64,000 nucleotides of DNA, from the NCBI RefSeq assembly GCF_002005405.1, contig NZ_CP019728.1, forward strand, positions 744,001-808,000, read 5' to 3'. This document shows positions 16,494 through 24,043 of the stretch, one piece after another. The DNA comes from Jeotgalibaca dankookensis (GTDB lineage: Bacteria; Bacillota; Bacilli; Lactobacillales; Aerococcaceae). Both the position numbers and the translations under genes were made by a program. Position 1 is the stretch's first letter. The number at the start of each line of letters is the position of its first letter. Under the pieces are notes generated by a model. That model ran no database searches. It was not told where the DNA came from and saw only the letters and a program-made list of their open reading frames with translations.

Positions 16494-16524
16494 AAAAGGC
16501 CTGAGAATTTTACTCAGGCCTTTT
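16494..16524. terminator. Bidirectional terminator
   Basis: A perfect 12-bp stem AAAAGGCCTGAG / CTCAGGCCTTTT with a 7-base loop between the converging SDR and YrhK-like genes. Confidence 0.92.
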
Positions 16525-16536
16525 ACAATTTTAAAA

Positions 16537-16917
16537 TTAATCTTTTTTTTCTTCTTTTTCTATTTTTGCTTTTGTCTCTTCTTTATTCTCATCTCCAAAT
16601 AATTGTGGATCGCTGACTTTTTCTTGAAACTCATTTTTGTCATAAATAAAAACATTGCGTAAAATTTTGAGAAGCGGACGTACAATCAGAAAAATTGCAC
16701 CAAAAACGTAGGTCCACTGACTGAATAAATCAGGGATACGATCGACCATACTTGCGATTGCGCCGAAAAGATAGAGAACACCTATTAAAAAGTCATTACC
16801 CAATGAAATCAATGTGTAGTAATTTTGAAAGTAAATTCTAAATTTCCCTGCTTTAATGACAACATCTTCAGCCTCGGAAGGCTCTGATTGGTAACGTTTT
16901 TTCTTTATTTCAGGCAT
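16537..16917 (-). CDS. YrhK-like small membrane protein
   Basis: A 126-residue protein with two transmembrane helices (around residues 38-60 and 68-85) enclosed by charged ends, and a lysine/glutamate-rich tail. The FQNYYTLISLGNDFLIGVLY start of the first helix and the following GAIFLIVRPLLKIL helix resemble the YrhK domain. AAGGAGAAAA precedes the ATG. Function is unknown. It lies among other stress-associated membrane proteins. The family call is tentative. Confidence 0.65.
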   Translation of the reverse strand: MPEIKKKRYQSEPSEAEDVVIKAGKFRIYFQNYYTLISLGNDFLIGVLYLFGAIASMVDRIPDLFSQWTYVFGAIFLIVRPLLKILRNVFIYDKNEFQEKVSDPQLFGDENKEETKAKIEKEEKKD

Positions 16918-17069
16918 GCTTTTTCTCCTTCTTTTAATAGTAGTAATATGAGATATCTGGCTAATAATAGTATAGCAAAAATAAGGCTATCTTTATAAAG
17001 ATGTACCTTATTTAAAATGATACATATAAACACTTATAGTATAAATAAAAGGATCATAAGGGTTTTTGT

Positions 17070-17098
17070 TTGAAGCTTATTTTTAAAAAAGGTATACT
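17070..17098 (+). promoter_or_regulatory. Promoter of the YflT-DUF2382 gene
   Basis: TTGAAG at 17070 and TATACT at 17093 with a 17-bp spacer. Upstream at about 16988-17001 the 14-bp palindrome ATCTTTATAAAGAT is a further possible site. Confidence 0.65.
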
Positions 17099-17114
17099 AA
17101 GGTTGTTAAGAGAG

Positions 17115-17130
17115 CGGTTACATTTAACCG
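17115..17130. repeat. CGGTTA/TAACCG palindrome in the 5' leader
   Basis: CGGTTA and TAACCG with a four-base spacer, lying about 10 bases after the predicted transcription start. It is a likely operator or leader hairpin, related to the GGTTAAC repeats at 15542 and 18121. Confidence 0.5.
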
Positions 17131-17155
17131 TTAAAATATAAGGGGGCTATTAAAT

Positions 17156-18046
17156 ATGGAAAACAGACGTGTAGAAGGAAGTTACGTACGAGTAGAGGAT
17201 GCAATGCATGCAGTACAGATGTTAAGGGATAAAGGATATGCAAGTTCAGATATATATGTAGTTGCTAACGCAACAGTCAGAGATTCGATCCCTTATACAA
17301 TGGATGCAGAAGTAAGCACTGAAGGAGAATTAAGAGATTACGATAGTGATGATGATCGCTCAATGTGGGATAAAATCAAAGATGCCTTCACTATGGACGA
17401 TTATGACACAGATACACGCAATCACCCTGATTATAATCCTAATACTGATCCGTTAAACGGATACCGTGATGATATCGAGCAAGGAAACGTAATTGTTTTA
17501 GTAGCAACAGATGCGGATGTTACAGGTACAAATCGCATGGTTGACACAGAACCAGGGTATGTAGCAGGGGTAGATCGTACTGTTGACACAGATTCTGAGT
17601 ATATGTCTGATGTTGATGATACAATCAAATTACGTGAAGAACGCTTAGATGTAGAAAAAAATGAAGTACAAACAGGCGAAGTAACTATCGAAAAACGTGT
17701 GGTTGAAGAAACCAGAAATATCGAAGTACCTGTTACACATGAAGAAGTTGTCATTGAAAGACGTCCTGTTACAGATGATTCATCAACTACAACACCATTA
17801 ACAGATGATGATGCAACAGAAGAAATTGTTATTCCGCTTACAGAAGAGCAAATTGAAGTAACAAAAAGTACTCACGTAGTAGAAGAAGTGGATGTACGTA
17901 AAGATCATGTTACCGAAAATAAAAAAGTAACGGATACAGTTGCAAAAGAAGAGATTGAAGTAGAGCGTGATGGCGACGTTGTAAAAGAAAATCGTCGGGA
18001 TACCGATGCACTGGGTTCTGATCGTGACCCAGACTATCCGCTATAA
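17156..18046 (+). CDS. General stress protein: YflT domain plus DUF2382 domain
   Basis: A 296-residue, highly acidic soluble protein. Residues about 5-55 form a YflT-type (general stress 17M-like) domain (EGSYVRVEDAMHAVQMLRDK), then an acidic linker rich in Asp and Thr. Residues about 165-285 form DUF2382, with repeated short beta-strand motifs (LREERLDVEKNEVQTGEV, VPVTHEEVVIERRPV, IPLTEEQIEV). Such proteins are stress-induced in many Firmicutes and Deinococcus; their biochemistry is unknown. It has its own promoter and a perfect terminator, so it is monocistronic. Confidence 0.85.
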   Translation: MENRRVEGSYVRVEDAMHAVQMLRDKGYASSDIYVVANATVRDSIPYTMDAEVSTEGELRDYDSDDDRSMWDKIKDAFTMDDYDTDTRNHPDYNPNTDPLNGYRDDIEQGNVIVLVATDADVTGTNRMVDTEPGYVAGVDRTVDTDSEYMSDVDDTIKLREERLDVEKNEVQTGEVTIEKRVVEETRNIEVPVTHEEVVIERRPVTDDSSTTTPLTDDDATEEIVIPLTEEQIEVTKSTHVVEEVDVRKDHVTENKKVTDTVAKEEIEVERDGDVVKENRRDTDALGSDRDPDYPL

Positions 18047-18079
18047 AAAGATAAACTTTAGATTATAGTTTAAAGGTTT

Positions 18080-18119
18080 ACTAGCCGTTCCTTGAAAAAG
18101 TAACGGCTAGTATTTTTTT
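18080..18119 (+). terminator. Terminator after the YflT-DUF2382 gene
   Basis: A perfect 10-bp stem ACTAGCCGTT / AACGGCTAGT followed by T7. Confidence 0.93.
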
Positions 18120-18120
18120 C

Positions 18121-18146
18121 GGTTAACCACCTAATAGTATTATAAA
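18121..18146 (+). promoter_or_regulatory. GGTTAACC palindrome and -10 box before the DUF421 gene
   Basis: The 8-bp palindrome GGTTAACC at 18121 precedes TATAAA at 18141 and would overlap the -35 to -10 spacer. It is the third occurrence of this core in 2.6 kb. Confidence 0.4.
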
Positions 18147-18166
18147 ATGAAAGAAGGAGAGATTTT

Positions 18167-18688
18167 ATGTCGATTGATATGGTAGGAGTATTAAAACTTA
18201 TCACTATTTGTATCGTTAGTTATATTTCAATTGTTTTGGTTTTACGAATCTCTGGGAAGCGAACACTGTCAAAAATGAATGCCTTTGATTTTATTGTCAC
18301 TGTAGCGCTAGGATCTGTTTTAGCTACAACAATTGTAAGTTATCAAGATTCATTTTGGAATGGAATTTTAACCTTTATTACCCTTGTAGTTTTACAATAT
18401 GTTGCAACTTGGTTGTCAGTTCGTTTTAAATTTGTCCGGACTATATTAAAATCTAGACCCAGTCTCTTATATTTTGAAGGAGATTTTGACGAAGAAGCAT
18501 TGATGAAGGAGCGTATTACCAAAGGGGAATTAAAACAAGCCATTCGAACATCGGGTTTTATATCTTTTGAACAGGTAGCAGCTATCGTCTTAGAGTCAGA
18601 CGGAACTTTATCAGTCATGGAGACAACTGATAAAATAAAATTGGAAAAAGATGATTTTTTAGTAAAAAAATCTACAGATGTTAAATAA
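18167..18688 (+). CDS. DUF421 (YetF/YkjA-type) membrane protein
   Basis: A 173-residue protein with three N-terminal transmembrane helices and a small cytosolic C-terminal domain. Typical DUF421 features are RISGKRTLSKMNAFDFIVTV at the end of the first helix region and SRPSLLYFEGDFDEE followed by the GELKQAIR stretch. It is shorter than the 220-230-residue members because it lacks the second C-terminal repeat. Members are spore- or stress-related in bacilli; no enzymatic function is known. The DUF202 gene follows after 46 bp and is probably cotranscribed. Confidence 0.82.
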   Translation: MSIDMVGVLKLITICIVSYISIVLVLRISGKRTLSKMNAFDFIVTVALGSVLATTIVSYQDSFWNGILTFITLVVLQYVATWLSVRFKFVRTILKSRPSLLYFEGDFDEEALMKERITKGELKQAIRTSGFISFEQVAAIVLESDGTLSVMETTDKIKLEKDDFLVKKSTDVK

Positions 18689-18734
18689 TTAGAAAAAGTA
18701 GGTTATTATATCGTGATTCAAGAAAGGATAAATT

Positions 18735-19130
18735 ATGGTAGAAAATGAAAAAAATAGAAGTCTGGAACTTTCCGCAGAAAGATCTGAATTAGCTGTCCAA
18801 AGAACGGTATTGGCAAATGCAAGAACATTTAGTGCGTGGATACGTACAGGTTTATCTGCCGTTTTAGCTGGTCTTACAATTGTTGGTTTTATTGGTGACA
18901 GTGATTTATTTTCTAAAACCGTTATATTATTAGCAATGATAATTGGATTCTTGTTCGTTGGTACAGGAATATTTATCTATATTATGGCCTATATAAGTTA
19001 CAAAAAAAATTATAAATCGTTAAAACAAGAGAACACTCAAACAAGTATTTCCTTGAATTTTCTATTGATTGTAACGACCGGGATGACCTTAACAGCGATA
19101 TTGATTACGTTGCTTTTGATACTATTATAA
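18735..19130 (+). CDS. DUF202 (YidH-like) small membrane protein
   Basis: A 131-residue protein with three transmembrane helices and a short charged N terminus. The conserved DUF202 segment ERSELAVQRTVLANARTFSAW with WIRTGLS directly before helix one is clear. Homologues include the inner-membrane proteins YidH and YidG; function unknown. AAAGGA lies before the ATG. The ion-channel gene starts 12 bp after its stop. Confidence 0.85.
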   Translation: MVENEKNRSLELSAERSELAVQRTVLANARTFSAWIRTGLSAVLAGLTIVGFIGDSDLFSKTVILLAMIIGFLFVGTGIFIYIMAYISYKKNYKSLKQENTQTSISLNFLLIVTTGMTLTAILITLLLILL

Positions 19131-19142
19131 GGAGTTATAATT

Positions 19143-20138
19143 ATGCCAATATTATTTTTTTTGGGAATTGTAATAGTAGTCTTAGCTATTATAGATATTA
19201 TTTGGACCATCTTATGGGTTGAAGGAGGAGCTGGTTTTATTACTAAAGCTTTATCGAGTTCTTTATGGCGAGTAATGTCGACTTTTGCGCATGGGAATCG
19301 AAAAGCACTTCGACTAGCGGGGCCTACTATGCTCACTCTGACTTTATTAAACTGGATTTTTTTGCTCTGGTTAGGCTGGGCACTTGTATTTTCAGGGAGT
19401 ACAAACGCAATAACAGATACTGTTAATCAAACACCCATTGTTTGGCAAAATATAGTTTACTATACTGGATACACAATCTTTACATTAGGGTTAGGTGATT
19501 ACTCACCTGCAAGTCCATTTTGGCAAATTATGACCGCTATCGCTAGCGGGACGGGCATGCTCTTTTTTACTTTAGGTGCCTCTTACATTATATCAGTCGT
19601 AGGAGCGGTATTGAATAAACGCTCATTTTCGAGCAGTGTTATTGAAATTGGGACAAGTTCAGAGGAAATTGTCAAAGACGCTTGGAACGGAAATGATTTA
19701 AGCAATATGAACCTGCTATTAATGGATATGTCAGATCAACTAAGCGTATTATCAATGAAACAGAAAGCCTACCCGCTTCTAAATTATTTTCACACAACAA
19801 ATAAAAAAGAAGCCATTGCTATTGCCTTACCAATTATTGATGATGCTCTTTCAATAATTGTTTACGGAATGGAAGCAGGAACACAGCCTAATCCTATTTT
19901 AATAAAGAAATTCAGGAATTGTATCAGCAACCACTTAGAAACATTGGAAGCAACCTATATAAAATCTGCCGATGAACCATTAGCTTTACCAAAACTAGAT
20001 CAGCTAAAAAAAGATGGGTTGCCAGTAGTTAAAACAGATGTTTTTGAGAGTCAGATGGCAGGATTAACTGAGCGTAGGAAAAAACTTTTCGGTCTATTAA
20101 AGGAAGACAATTGGCAAGAAAAAGATTTAGACCTTTAA
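19143..20138 (+). CDS. Two-helix ion channel-like protein (potassium channel family)
   Basis: A 331-residue protein with an N-terminal hydrophobic segment, two further helices (around residues 60-80 and 120-160) and a pore-loop sequence TIFTLGLGDYSP between them, resembling the TxGxGD filter of K+ channels with Leu in place of the usual Val/Tyr. The C-terminal 160 residues are cytosolic, mostly helical and of unknown function. AAGGAG precedes the ATG. It is the last gene of the DUF421-DUF202-channel unit and is followed by a strong terminator. Ion selectivity cannot be stated. Confidence 0.75.
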   Translation: MPILFFLGIVIVVLAIIDIIWTILWVEGGAGFITKALSSSLWRVMSTFAHGNRKALRLAGPTMLTLTLLNWIFLLWLGWALVFSGSTNAITDTVNQTPIVWQNIVYYTGYTIFTLGLGDYSPASPFWQIMTAIASGTGMLFFTLGASYIISVVGAVLNKRSFSSSVIEIGTSSEEIVKDAWNGNDLSNMNLLLMDMSDQLSVLSMKQKAYPLLNYFHTTNKKEAIAIALPIIDDALSIIVYGMEAGTQPNPILIKKFRNCISNHLETLEATYIKSADEPLALPKLDQLKKDGLPVVKTDVFESQMAGLTERRKKLFGLLKEDNWQEKDLDL

Positions 20139-20149
20139 AAAACATATAG

Positions 20150-20180
20150 AAAGGGTGTAGCGAATCGCTACACCCTTTTT
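20150..20180. terminator. Bidirectional terminator
   Basis: AAAGGGTGTAGCG pairs with CGCTACACCCTTT around AAT, T-rich on the right. It separates the channel gene from the converging lic genes; the last codons of the LicB-like gene overlap its right arm. Confidence 0.9.
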
Positions 20181-21142
20181 AATATATTTCGATGAAAATG
20201 ACTACCGTTTTTTCTGAAATTCAATAGTTCTTTTATGTCACCACCAGCAACGATCGAGCCACCAATAATAACAAGGGCACAAATAACCCCTTTAATAGAG
20301 ATTGTCTCTCCAAGTAGTAAAAACCCAAAGATAATTGCCCAAGCCGAATAGGTCACGTTTAAAGCCATTGCTTTAGTGGGACCTATTTTATGGATTGCTT
20401 TGTAATAAAAGAGGTAAGAAGTAGTCCCAAAAAAGGCCGAAGCAAGGATAACCGCGCCTGTCGTTGTAGGAAGAATACTTAATGTTGGTTGCCATGCTTT
20501 TATTAAAGGGAGTAGGATAATACCATAAAAAATCGCCGATGTTAATTGTCTAATTTGTAAGGCCTCTTCATCATTTATTTCTGCACCTCTTAAACCATAA
20601 GAAATGATAACGGCTTCTGAAGCCCAACCGAATACACATAAAAAAGCAAATAAGAATCCGACCAAATTGGTATTTGTTTCACTACCACCTGGTGTATAGC
20701 CTAAAAAAATGACTCCGGCAAGACTGACAGCTAATCCCAGCATTTGATCATAACGCATTTTTTCTTTCAAGAATAGATAAGACAAGAAAGCCCCCACTGC
20801 AGGAAATAATGATGAAATAATTGCAGTGTAACCCGCGCCAATGTATTTTATTGAAAGGACATAACCGGTCATCCCAATAGGACCACCGACTAAAGCAGCT
20901 AATACAATAAATTTACCACTTTTTGTTTTTAAAGCTTTTAAAAAATCGCCGGATTGTTTTTTGAGTCCCATATAAATAAACATCCATAAAGATGAAAACA
21001 AGTCATGAATAAAGGTACTTATAAACGGCGATAGAAGAATAGCCTGTTCTGTACTTGCAAAAGACGACATGGCAAGAGCAATACCAATAATAACAGTATC
21101 CAGCCCCCAGAAAAAACCTGCTAATAGACCTTGTAACATCAT
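20168..21142 (-). CDS. DMT/EamA-superfamily transporter, probable choline permease (LicB-like)
   Basis: A 324-residue membrane protein with ten predicted helices in two EamA repeats. The N terminus MMLQGLLAGFFWGLDTVIIG and the IISSLFPAVGAFLSYLFLKEK end of the first repeat match DMT-family choline permeases such as LicB. It lies last in a minus-strand operon behind two phosphocholine cytidylyltransferase-like genes, one fused to a choline kinase. That context makes choline uptake for surface decoration the best assignment. The start codon is 14 bp after the preceding stop. Confidence 0.78.
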   Translation of the reverse strand: MMLQGLLAGFFWGLDTVIIGIALAMSSFASTEQAILLSPFISTFIHDLFSSLWMFIYMGLKKQSGDFLKALKTKSGKFIVLAALVGGPIGMTGYVLSIKYIGAGYTAIISSLFPAVGAFLSYLFLKEKMRYDQMLGLAVSLAGVIFLGYTPGGSETNTNLVGFLFAFLCVFGWASEAVIISYGLRGAEINDEEALQIRQLTSAIFYGIILLPLIKAWQPTLSILPTTTGAVILASAFFGTTSYLFYYKAIHKIGPTKAMALNVTYSAWAIIFGFLLLGETISIKGVICALVIIGGSIVAGGDIKELLNFRKNGSHFHRNILKRV

Positions 21143-21156
21143 TTTCCTCCCAACGC

Positions 21157-22047
21157 TTATTTTTCTGCTAAGACTTTTGTCTTGTAAATGTATTGATAAG
21201 ATCTATCATGGACAGAAAATTCAAAACCAATTGTTTTACTATTTTCTTTAAGAGGTTCGATTGCAACAATTTCTTTTTCTTCACGATTTAATGTTTTTGA
21301 TATATCTTTTAAAATCTCAGAGCGTGTATCATTCCAGTAGGTTTTATCAAAGGTACGTAATTCATCGAGACTATCAAATTCGAAGACAACTTCTTGAGAA
21401 TATTTCTTTGCAAACATAGAAAGATCCGGAATATGGTCTGCGTAGATACGCTCCCATAAGGAATTTTTTGTTTCTGGTAAGTGATAAATATTTTCTAAAA
21501 TTGCTACAAATTTTTTTGAAAATTCGTTAGAAAAAAAGACATGGCCTAACATGACATAAGAATCTTCGCCGCCAATTTGGACTTGGGTAATCAGACCGGA
21601 CTCGTCCGTCTGAATAGTCCATTCATCAGTTTTACCTTCTTCAAATACAACCGAGTAGTAGGCATGCTCTACAAATGGTTCAAAAACATTTTCTACAAAG
21701 TAATTATCAGCGGAGCAAATATAAGTATTAGTCAGTCTATCTCTAGCATAATAGAGACTAGAGTGATTATTACGTGTCATGTATTCGGGATTTTCAACTA
21801 ATACAACATGAAATTTTTCTATTAAATATTCGAATGCTTCTTTTTTATAGCCAACTACGATAGTAATGTCCTCAATTCCAACGGCTTGTAATTGTTTAAT
21901 TTGTCGCTCAATTAGTACTTCGCCTTTAACTTCAACTAAAGCTTTGGGATATTCATAAGAAAGGGGTGCAAATCGAGAAGACAAACCTGCTGCCATAATA
22001 ACAGCATTGTCTACTCGATTTTGTTTTTTTTCTTTTCCGGTAGTCAT
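21157..22047 (-). CDS. LicC-like nucleotidyltransferase with a vestigial choline-kinase segment
   Basis: A 296-residue protein. Residues about 14-240 form a sugar-phosphate/choline-phosphate nucleotidyltransferase domain (AVIMAAGLSSRFAPL, the YPKAL lysine, CSADNYF as the metal-binding Asp). The last 55 residues (EILKDISKTLNREEKEIV... FEFSVHDRSYQYIYK) align with the start of the kinase domain of the neighbouring fusion protein (ISKEMGVETRDIQKIV... FRFSVMGKQYIMR) and then stop, so it looks like a fusion protein that lost its kinase. It may activate phosphocholine or another phospho-alcohol with CTP. It sits between the fusion gene and the LicB-like gene with gaps of 14-18 bp. Confidence 0.78.
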   Translation of the reverse strand: MTTGKEKKQNRVDNAVIMAAGLSSRFAPLSYEYPKALVEVKGEVLIERQIKQLQAVGIEDITIVVGYKKEAFEYLIEKFHVVLVENPEYMTRNNHSSLYYARDRLTNTYICSADNYFVENVFEPFVEHAYYSVVFEEGKTDEWTIQTDESGLITQVQIGGEDSYVMLGHVFFSNEFSKKFVAILENIYHLPETKNSLWERIYADHIPDLSMFAKKYSQEVVFEFDSLDELRTFDKTYWNDTRSEILKDISKTLNREEKEIVAIEPLKENSKTIGFEFSVHDRSYQYIYKTKVLAEK

Positions 22048-22065
22048 CTAACTGTCTCCTTACTA

Positions 22066-23820
22066 TCAATTATCTTTATTGATAAATTCTTCCATAACAA
22101 CGGCATAGTACTCTTTTGCATACCGATACTGCCTTAATGAGTATTCACCAAACTCAACACCTTTATGCCTTTTAAATTCACACCAGTTACTCCAGAGTAA
22201 TCCACCAATTGCAATATAAGCATATATTTTCATTCGTACTTCATTCGTACATCCATCAGGGAAGTAGATAGCGATTAAATCATCCACTTGTTGTCTGTTA
22301 TACAAGGAGTAAATCGCAAACATAGCTATATCTAAATGTGGATCCTGCATTCCAGCATATTCCCAATCAATTAAGCGAATTTCATCTCCAACAAACAAAA
22401 CGTTATCCGGTACAGCGTCAATATGTGTGAGAGCCCATTCTTTAGGTAAAGAATCGATAATCGATTTTAAAGTAAATACCTTTTCTTTTGTCTTTTGGTA
22501 GTCCCTAAAAATTGAAGGTTTTCCTTCCCAAAGGCTTTCATAGAATTCAATTTCTTTATAGATATCAAAGCTATGGGGAACTTGAAGCTTCAATTCATGG
22601 AAGCTTCTTAATTTTTGAATCGCACGTTTAACGTCTTCAGGATTATCAGGATCAGCTTCTCTAGCATCATGTAGGTATTCCGTTATTTTATAACCATTTT
22701 CTGGTGACATATAGACTACTTCATCACTGATATGGAGCTTTTTAATCGTTTGATAAACTTCATACTCATGTTCGCGATTGATAAGCTTATCAGTACCTTC
22801 ACCAGGTATACGCATAATATACTGTTTACCCATTACACTAAAGCGAAAGGAACGATTCGTCATTCCTTTTTTCAAAACAACGATTTTTTGAATGTCTCGT
22901 GTTTCAACACCCATTTCTTTACTAATTAAAGAAATGATATCTGTATCAAGATGGCTAGATTTACCATCTAGCTCTCGCAATTGTTCATAGGTGTCTATCT
23001 CAAAAACGTTACGTGGGTGATAAATTCTTGCATAAACGGTTAATTTATTTTCACCGTAAAAGAGGGCTTCTTCCCAAAAGGAATCATTGTATTTTTCGTC
23101 TGCACTATACTTTTTTAAATTGTTTTTTAGAACCTTTGCATCTTCATCTAAGAAGTAAGCAATACCAATCATTGTATTGGCTTGTTTTCCTTTCGAAGTA
23201 GGGATGAGCTCTTTTTGACGATTTATTCTAACGGTACTTCCCGAATCAATTGTTTCTGTGACTGAATACCAAGAATATAACTCGTAAGTTGAGAAAGGAT
23301 TTTTTTCTAACCAAATATCACAGGGTAGGATGTAGGTGTTCGATAACTGGTCACTCATAAGATTTAAAGAATGGAGATTATTTTTGGAGTCGTAGTCAGG
23401 ATTATAGACAAGCTGAACATCATATTTATCGATTAAAAATTCGTACCTATCCTTCATAAATCCTACTACAATATCAATTTTAAAAATACCTGCATCATGA
23501 AGCTGTAGGATTAACCTTTCAATTAAAGTCTCACCATTTACTTCTAATAATCCCTTGGGAACTTCTGTATTGATAGGAACCATTCGCATCCCATAACCGG
23601 CAGCTAGGATAATCGCATGTCTAGGTTTTTTTGCATTTATTTCTCGACGAGCTTTATCTGTTAATTTAAATTGGTTATCTAAATAACCTTCATCAGTTAA
23701 TTTAGAAATTGCTTTATTTATTTTCCCTAATGAGTAGCTAGTTGATTCAGCTATTAGGCGTTGATTCGTATATCCTTTATTAATAATGTAATTGAGTGCG
23801 TCGTATTCATATATGTTCAT
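22066..23820 (-). CDS. Bifunctional phosphocholine cytidylyltransferase - choline kinase (LicC-LicA fusion) with N-terminal winged helix
   Basis: A 584-residue three-part protein. Residues about 1-60 are a winged-helix DNA-binding-like module (EYDALNYIINKGYTNQRLIA). Residues about 65-300 are a nucleotidyltransferase (AIILAAGYGMRMVPI, VPKGLLEV, LPCDIW). Residues about 305-584 are a choline/ethanolamine kinase of the APH fold, with a nucleotide loop (RSFRFSVMGKQYIMR), the catalytic HIDAVPDN at about 466 and the metal-binding LIDWEYAG. It would convert choline to phosphocholine and then to CDP-choline. AGGAGG is nine bases before the ATG at 23820; an in-frame ATG ten codons earlier lacks it. First gene of the lic operon. 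Confidence 0.88.
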   Translation of the reverse strand: MNIYEYDALNYIINKGYTNQRLIAESTSYSLGKINKAISKLTDEGYLDNQFKLTDKARREINAKKPRHAIILAAGYGMRMVPINTEVPKGLLEVNGETLIERLILQLHDAGIFKIDIVVGFMKDRYEFLIDKYDVQLVYNPDYDSKNNLHSLNLMSDQLSNTYILPCDIWLEKNPFSTYELYSWYSVTETIDSGSTVRINRQKELIPTSKGKQANTMIGIAYFLDEDAKVLKNNLKKYSADEKYNDSFWEEALFYGENKLTVYARIYHPRNVFEIDTYEQLRELDGKSSHLDTDIISLISKEMGVETRDIQKIVVLKKGMTNRSFRFSVMGKQYIMRIPGEGTDKLINREHEYEVYQTIKKLHISDEVVYMSPENGYKITEYLHDAREADPDNPEDVKRAIQKLRSFHELKLQVPHSFDIYKEIEFYESLWEGKPSIFRDYQKTKEKVFTLKSIIDSLPKEWALTHIDAVPDNVLFVGDEIRLIDWEYAGMQDPHLDIAMFAIYSLYNRQQVDDLIAIYFPDGCTNEVRMKIYAYIAIGGLLWSNWCEFKRHKGVEFGEYSLRQYRYAKEYYAVVMEEFINKDN

Positions 23821-23889
23821 GAATTTAAACCTCCTATTTTTCGTGAACATAGACTTAAAAAAAAAGCCGTGTTCCTTGATGAACCGTTC

Positions 23890-23918
23890 ATTATTCTCAC
23901 ATAATAGCTTGAATTCAA
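23890..23918 (-). promoter_or_regulatory. Promoter of the lic operon
   Basis: On the minus strand TTGAAT (23918-23913) and AATAAT (23895-23890) are 17 bp apart. The leader of about 60 bases includes a T9 run at 23865-23857. Confidence 0.6.
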
Positions 23919-24043
23919 CTAAAAATCAAATTTTACAAATTTAGGGTGCCAGAACTGCTATAAGTGTTGACTAACTTTACGGTTATTGATAGCCTAAGTT
24001 TTAAATAATAGTTGATTAAAAATTAGGTACATAAGGAGATAAT

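Noticed and set aside
23857-23865. A9 run in the lic operon leader as a phase-variation tract
   Set aside because: licA genes in some pathogens are phase-variable by repeats inside the coding region, but here a short homopolymer lies in the untranslated leader, and nine bases are too few to claim switching.
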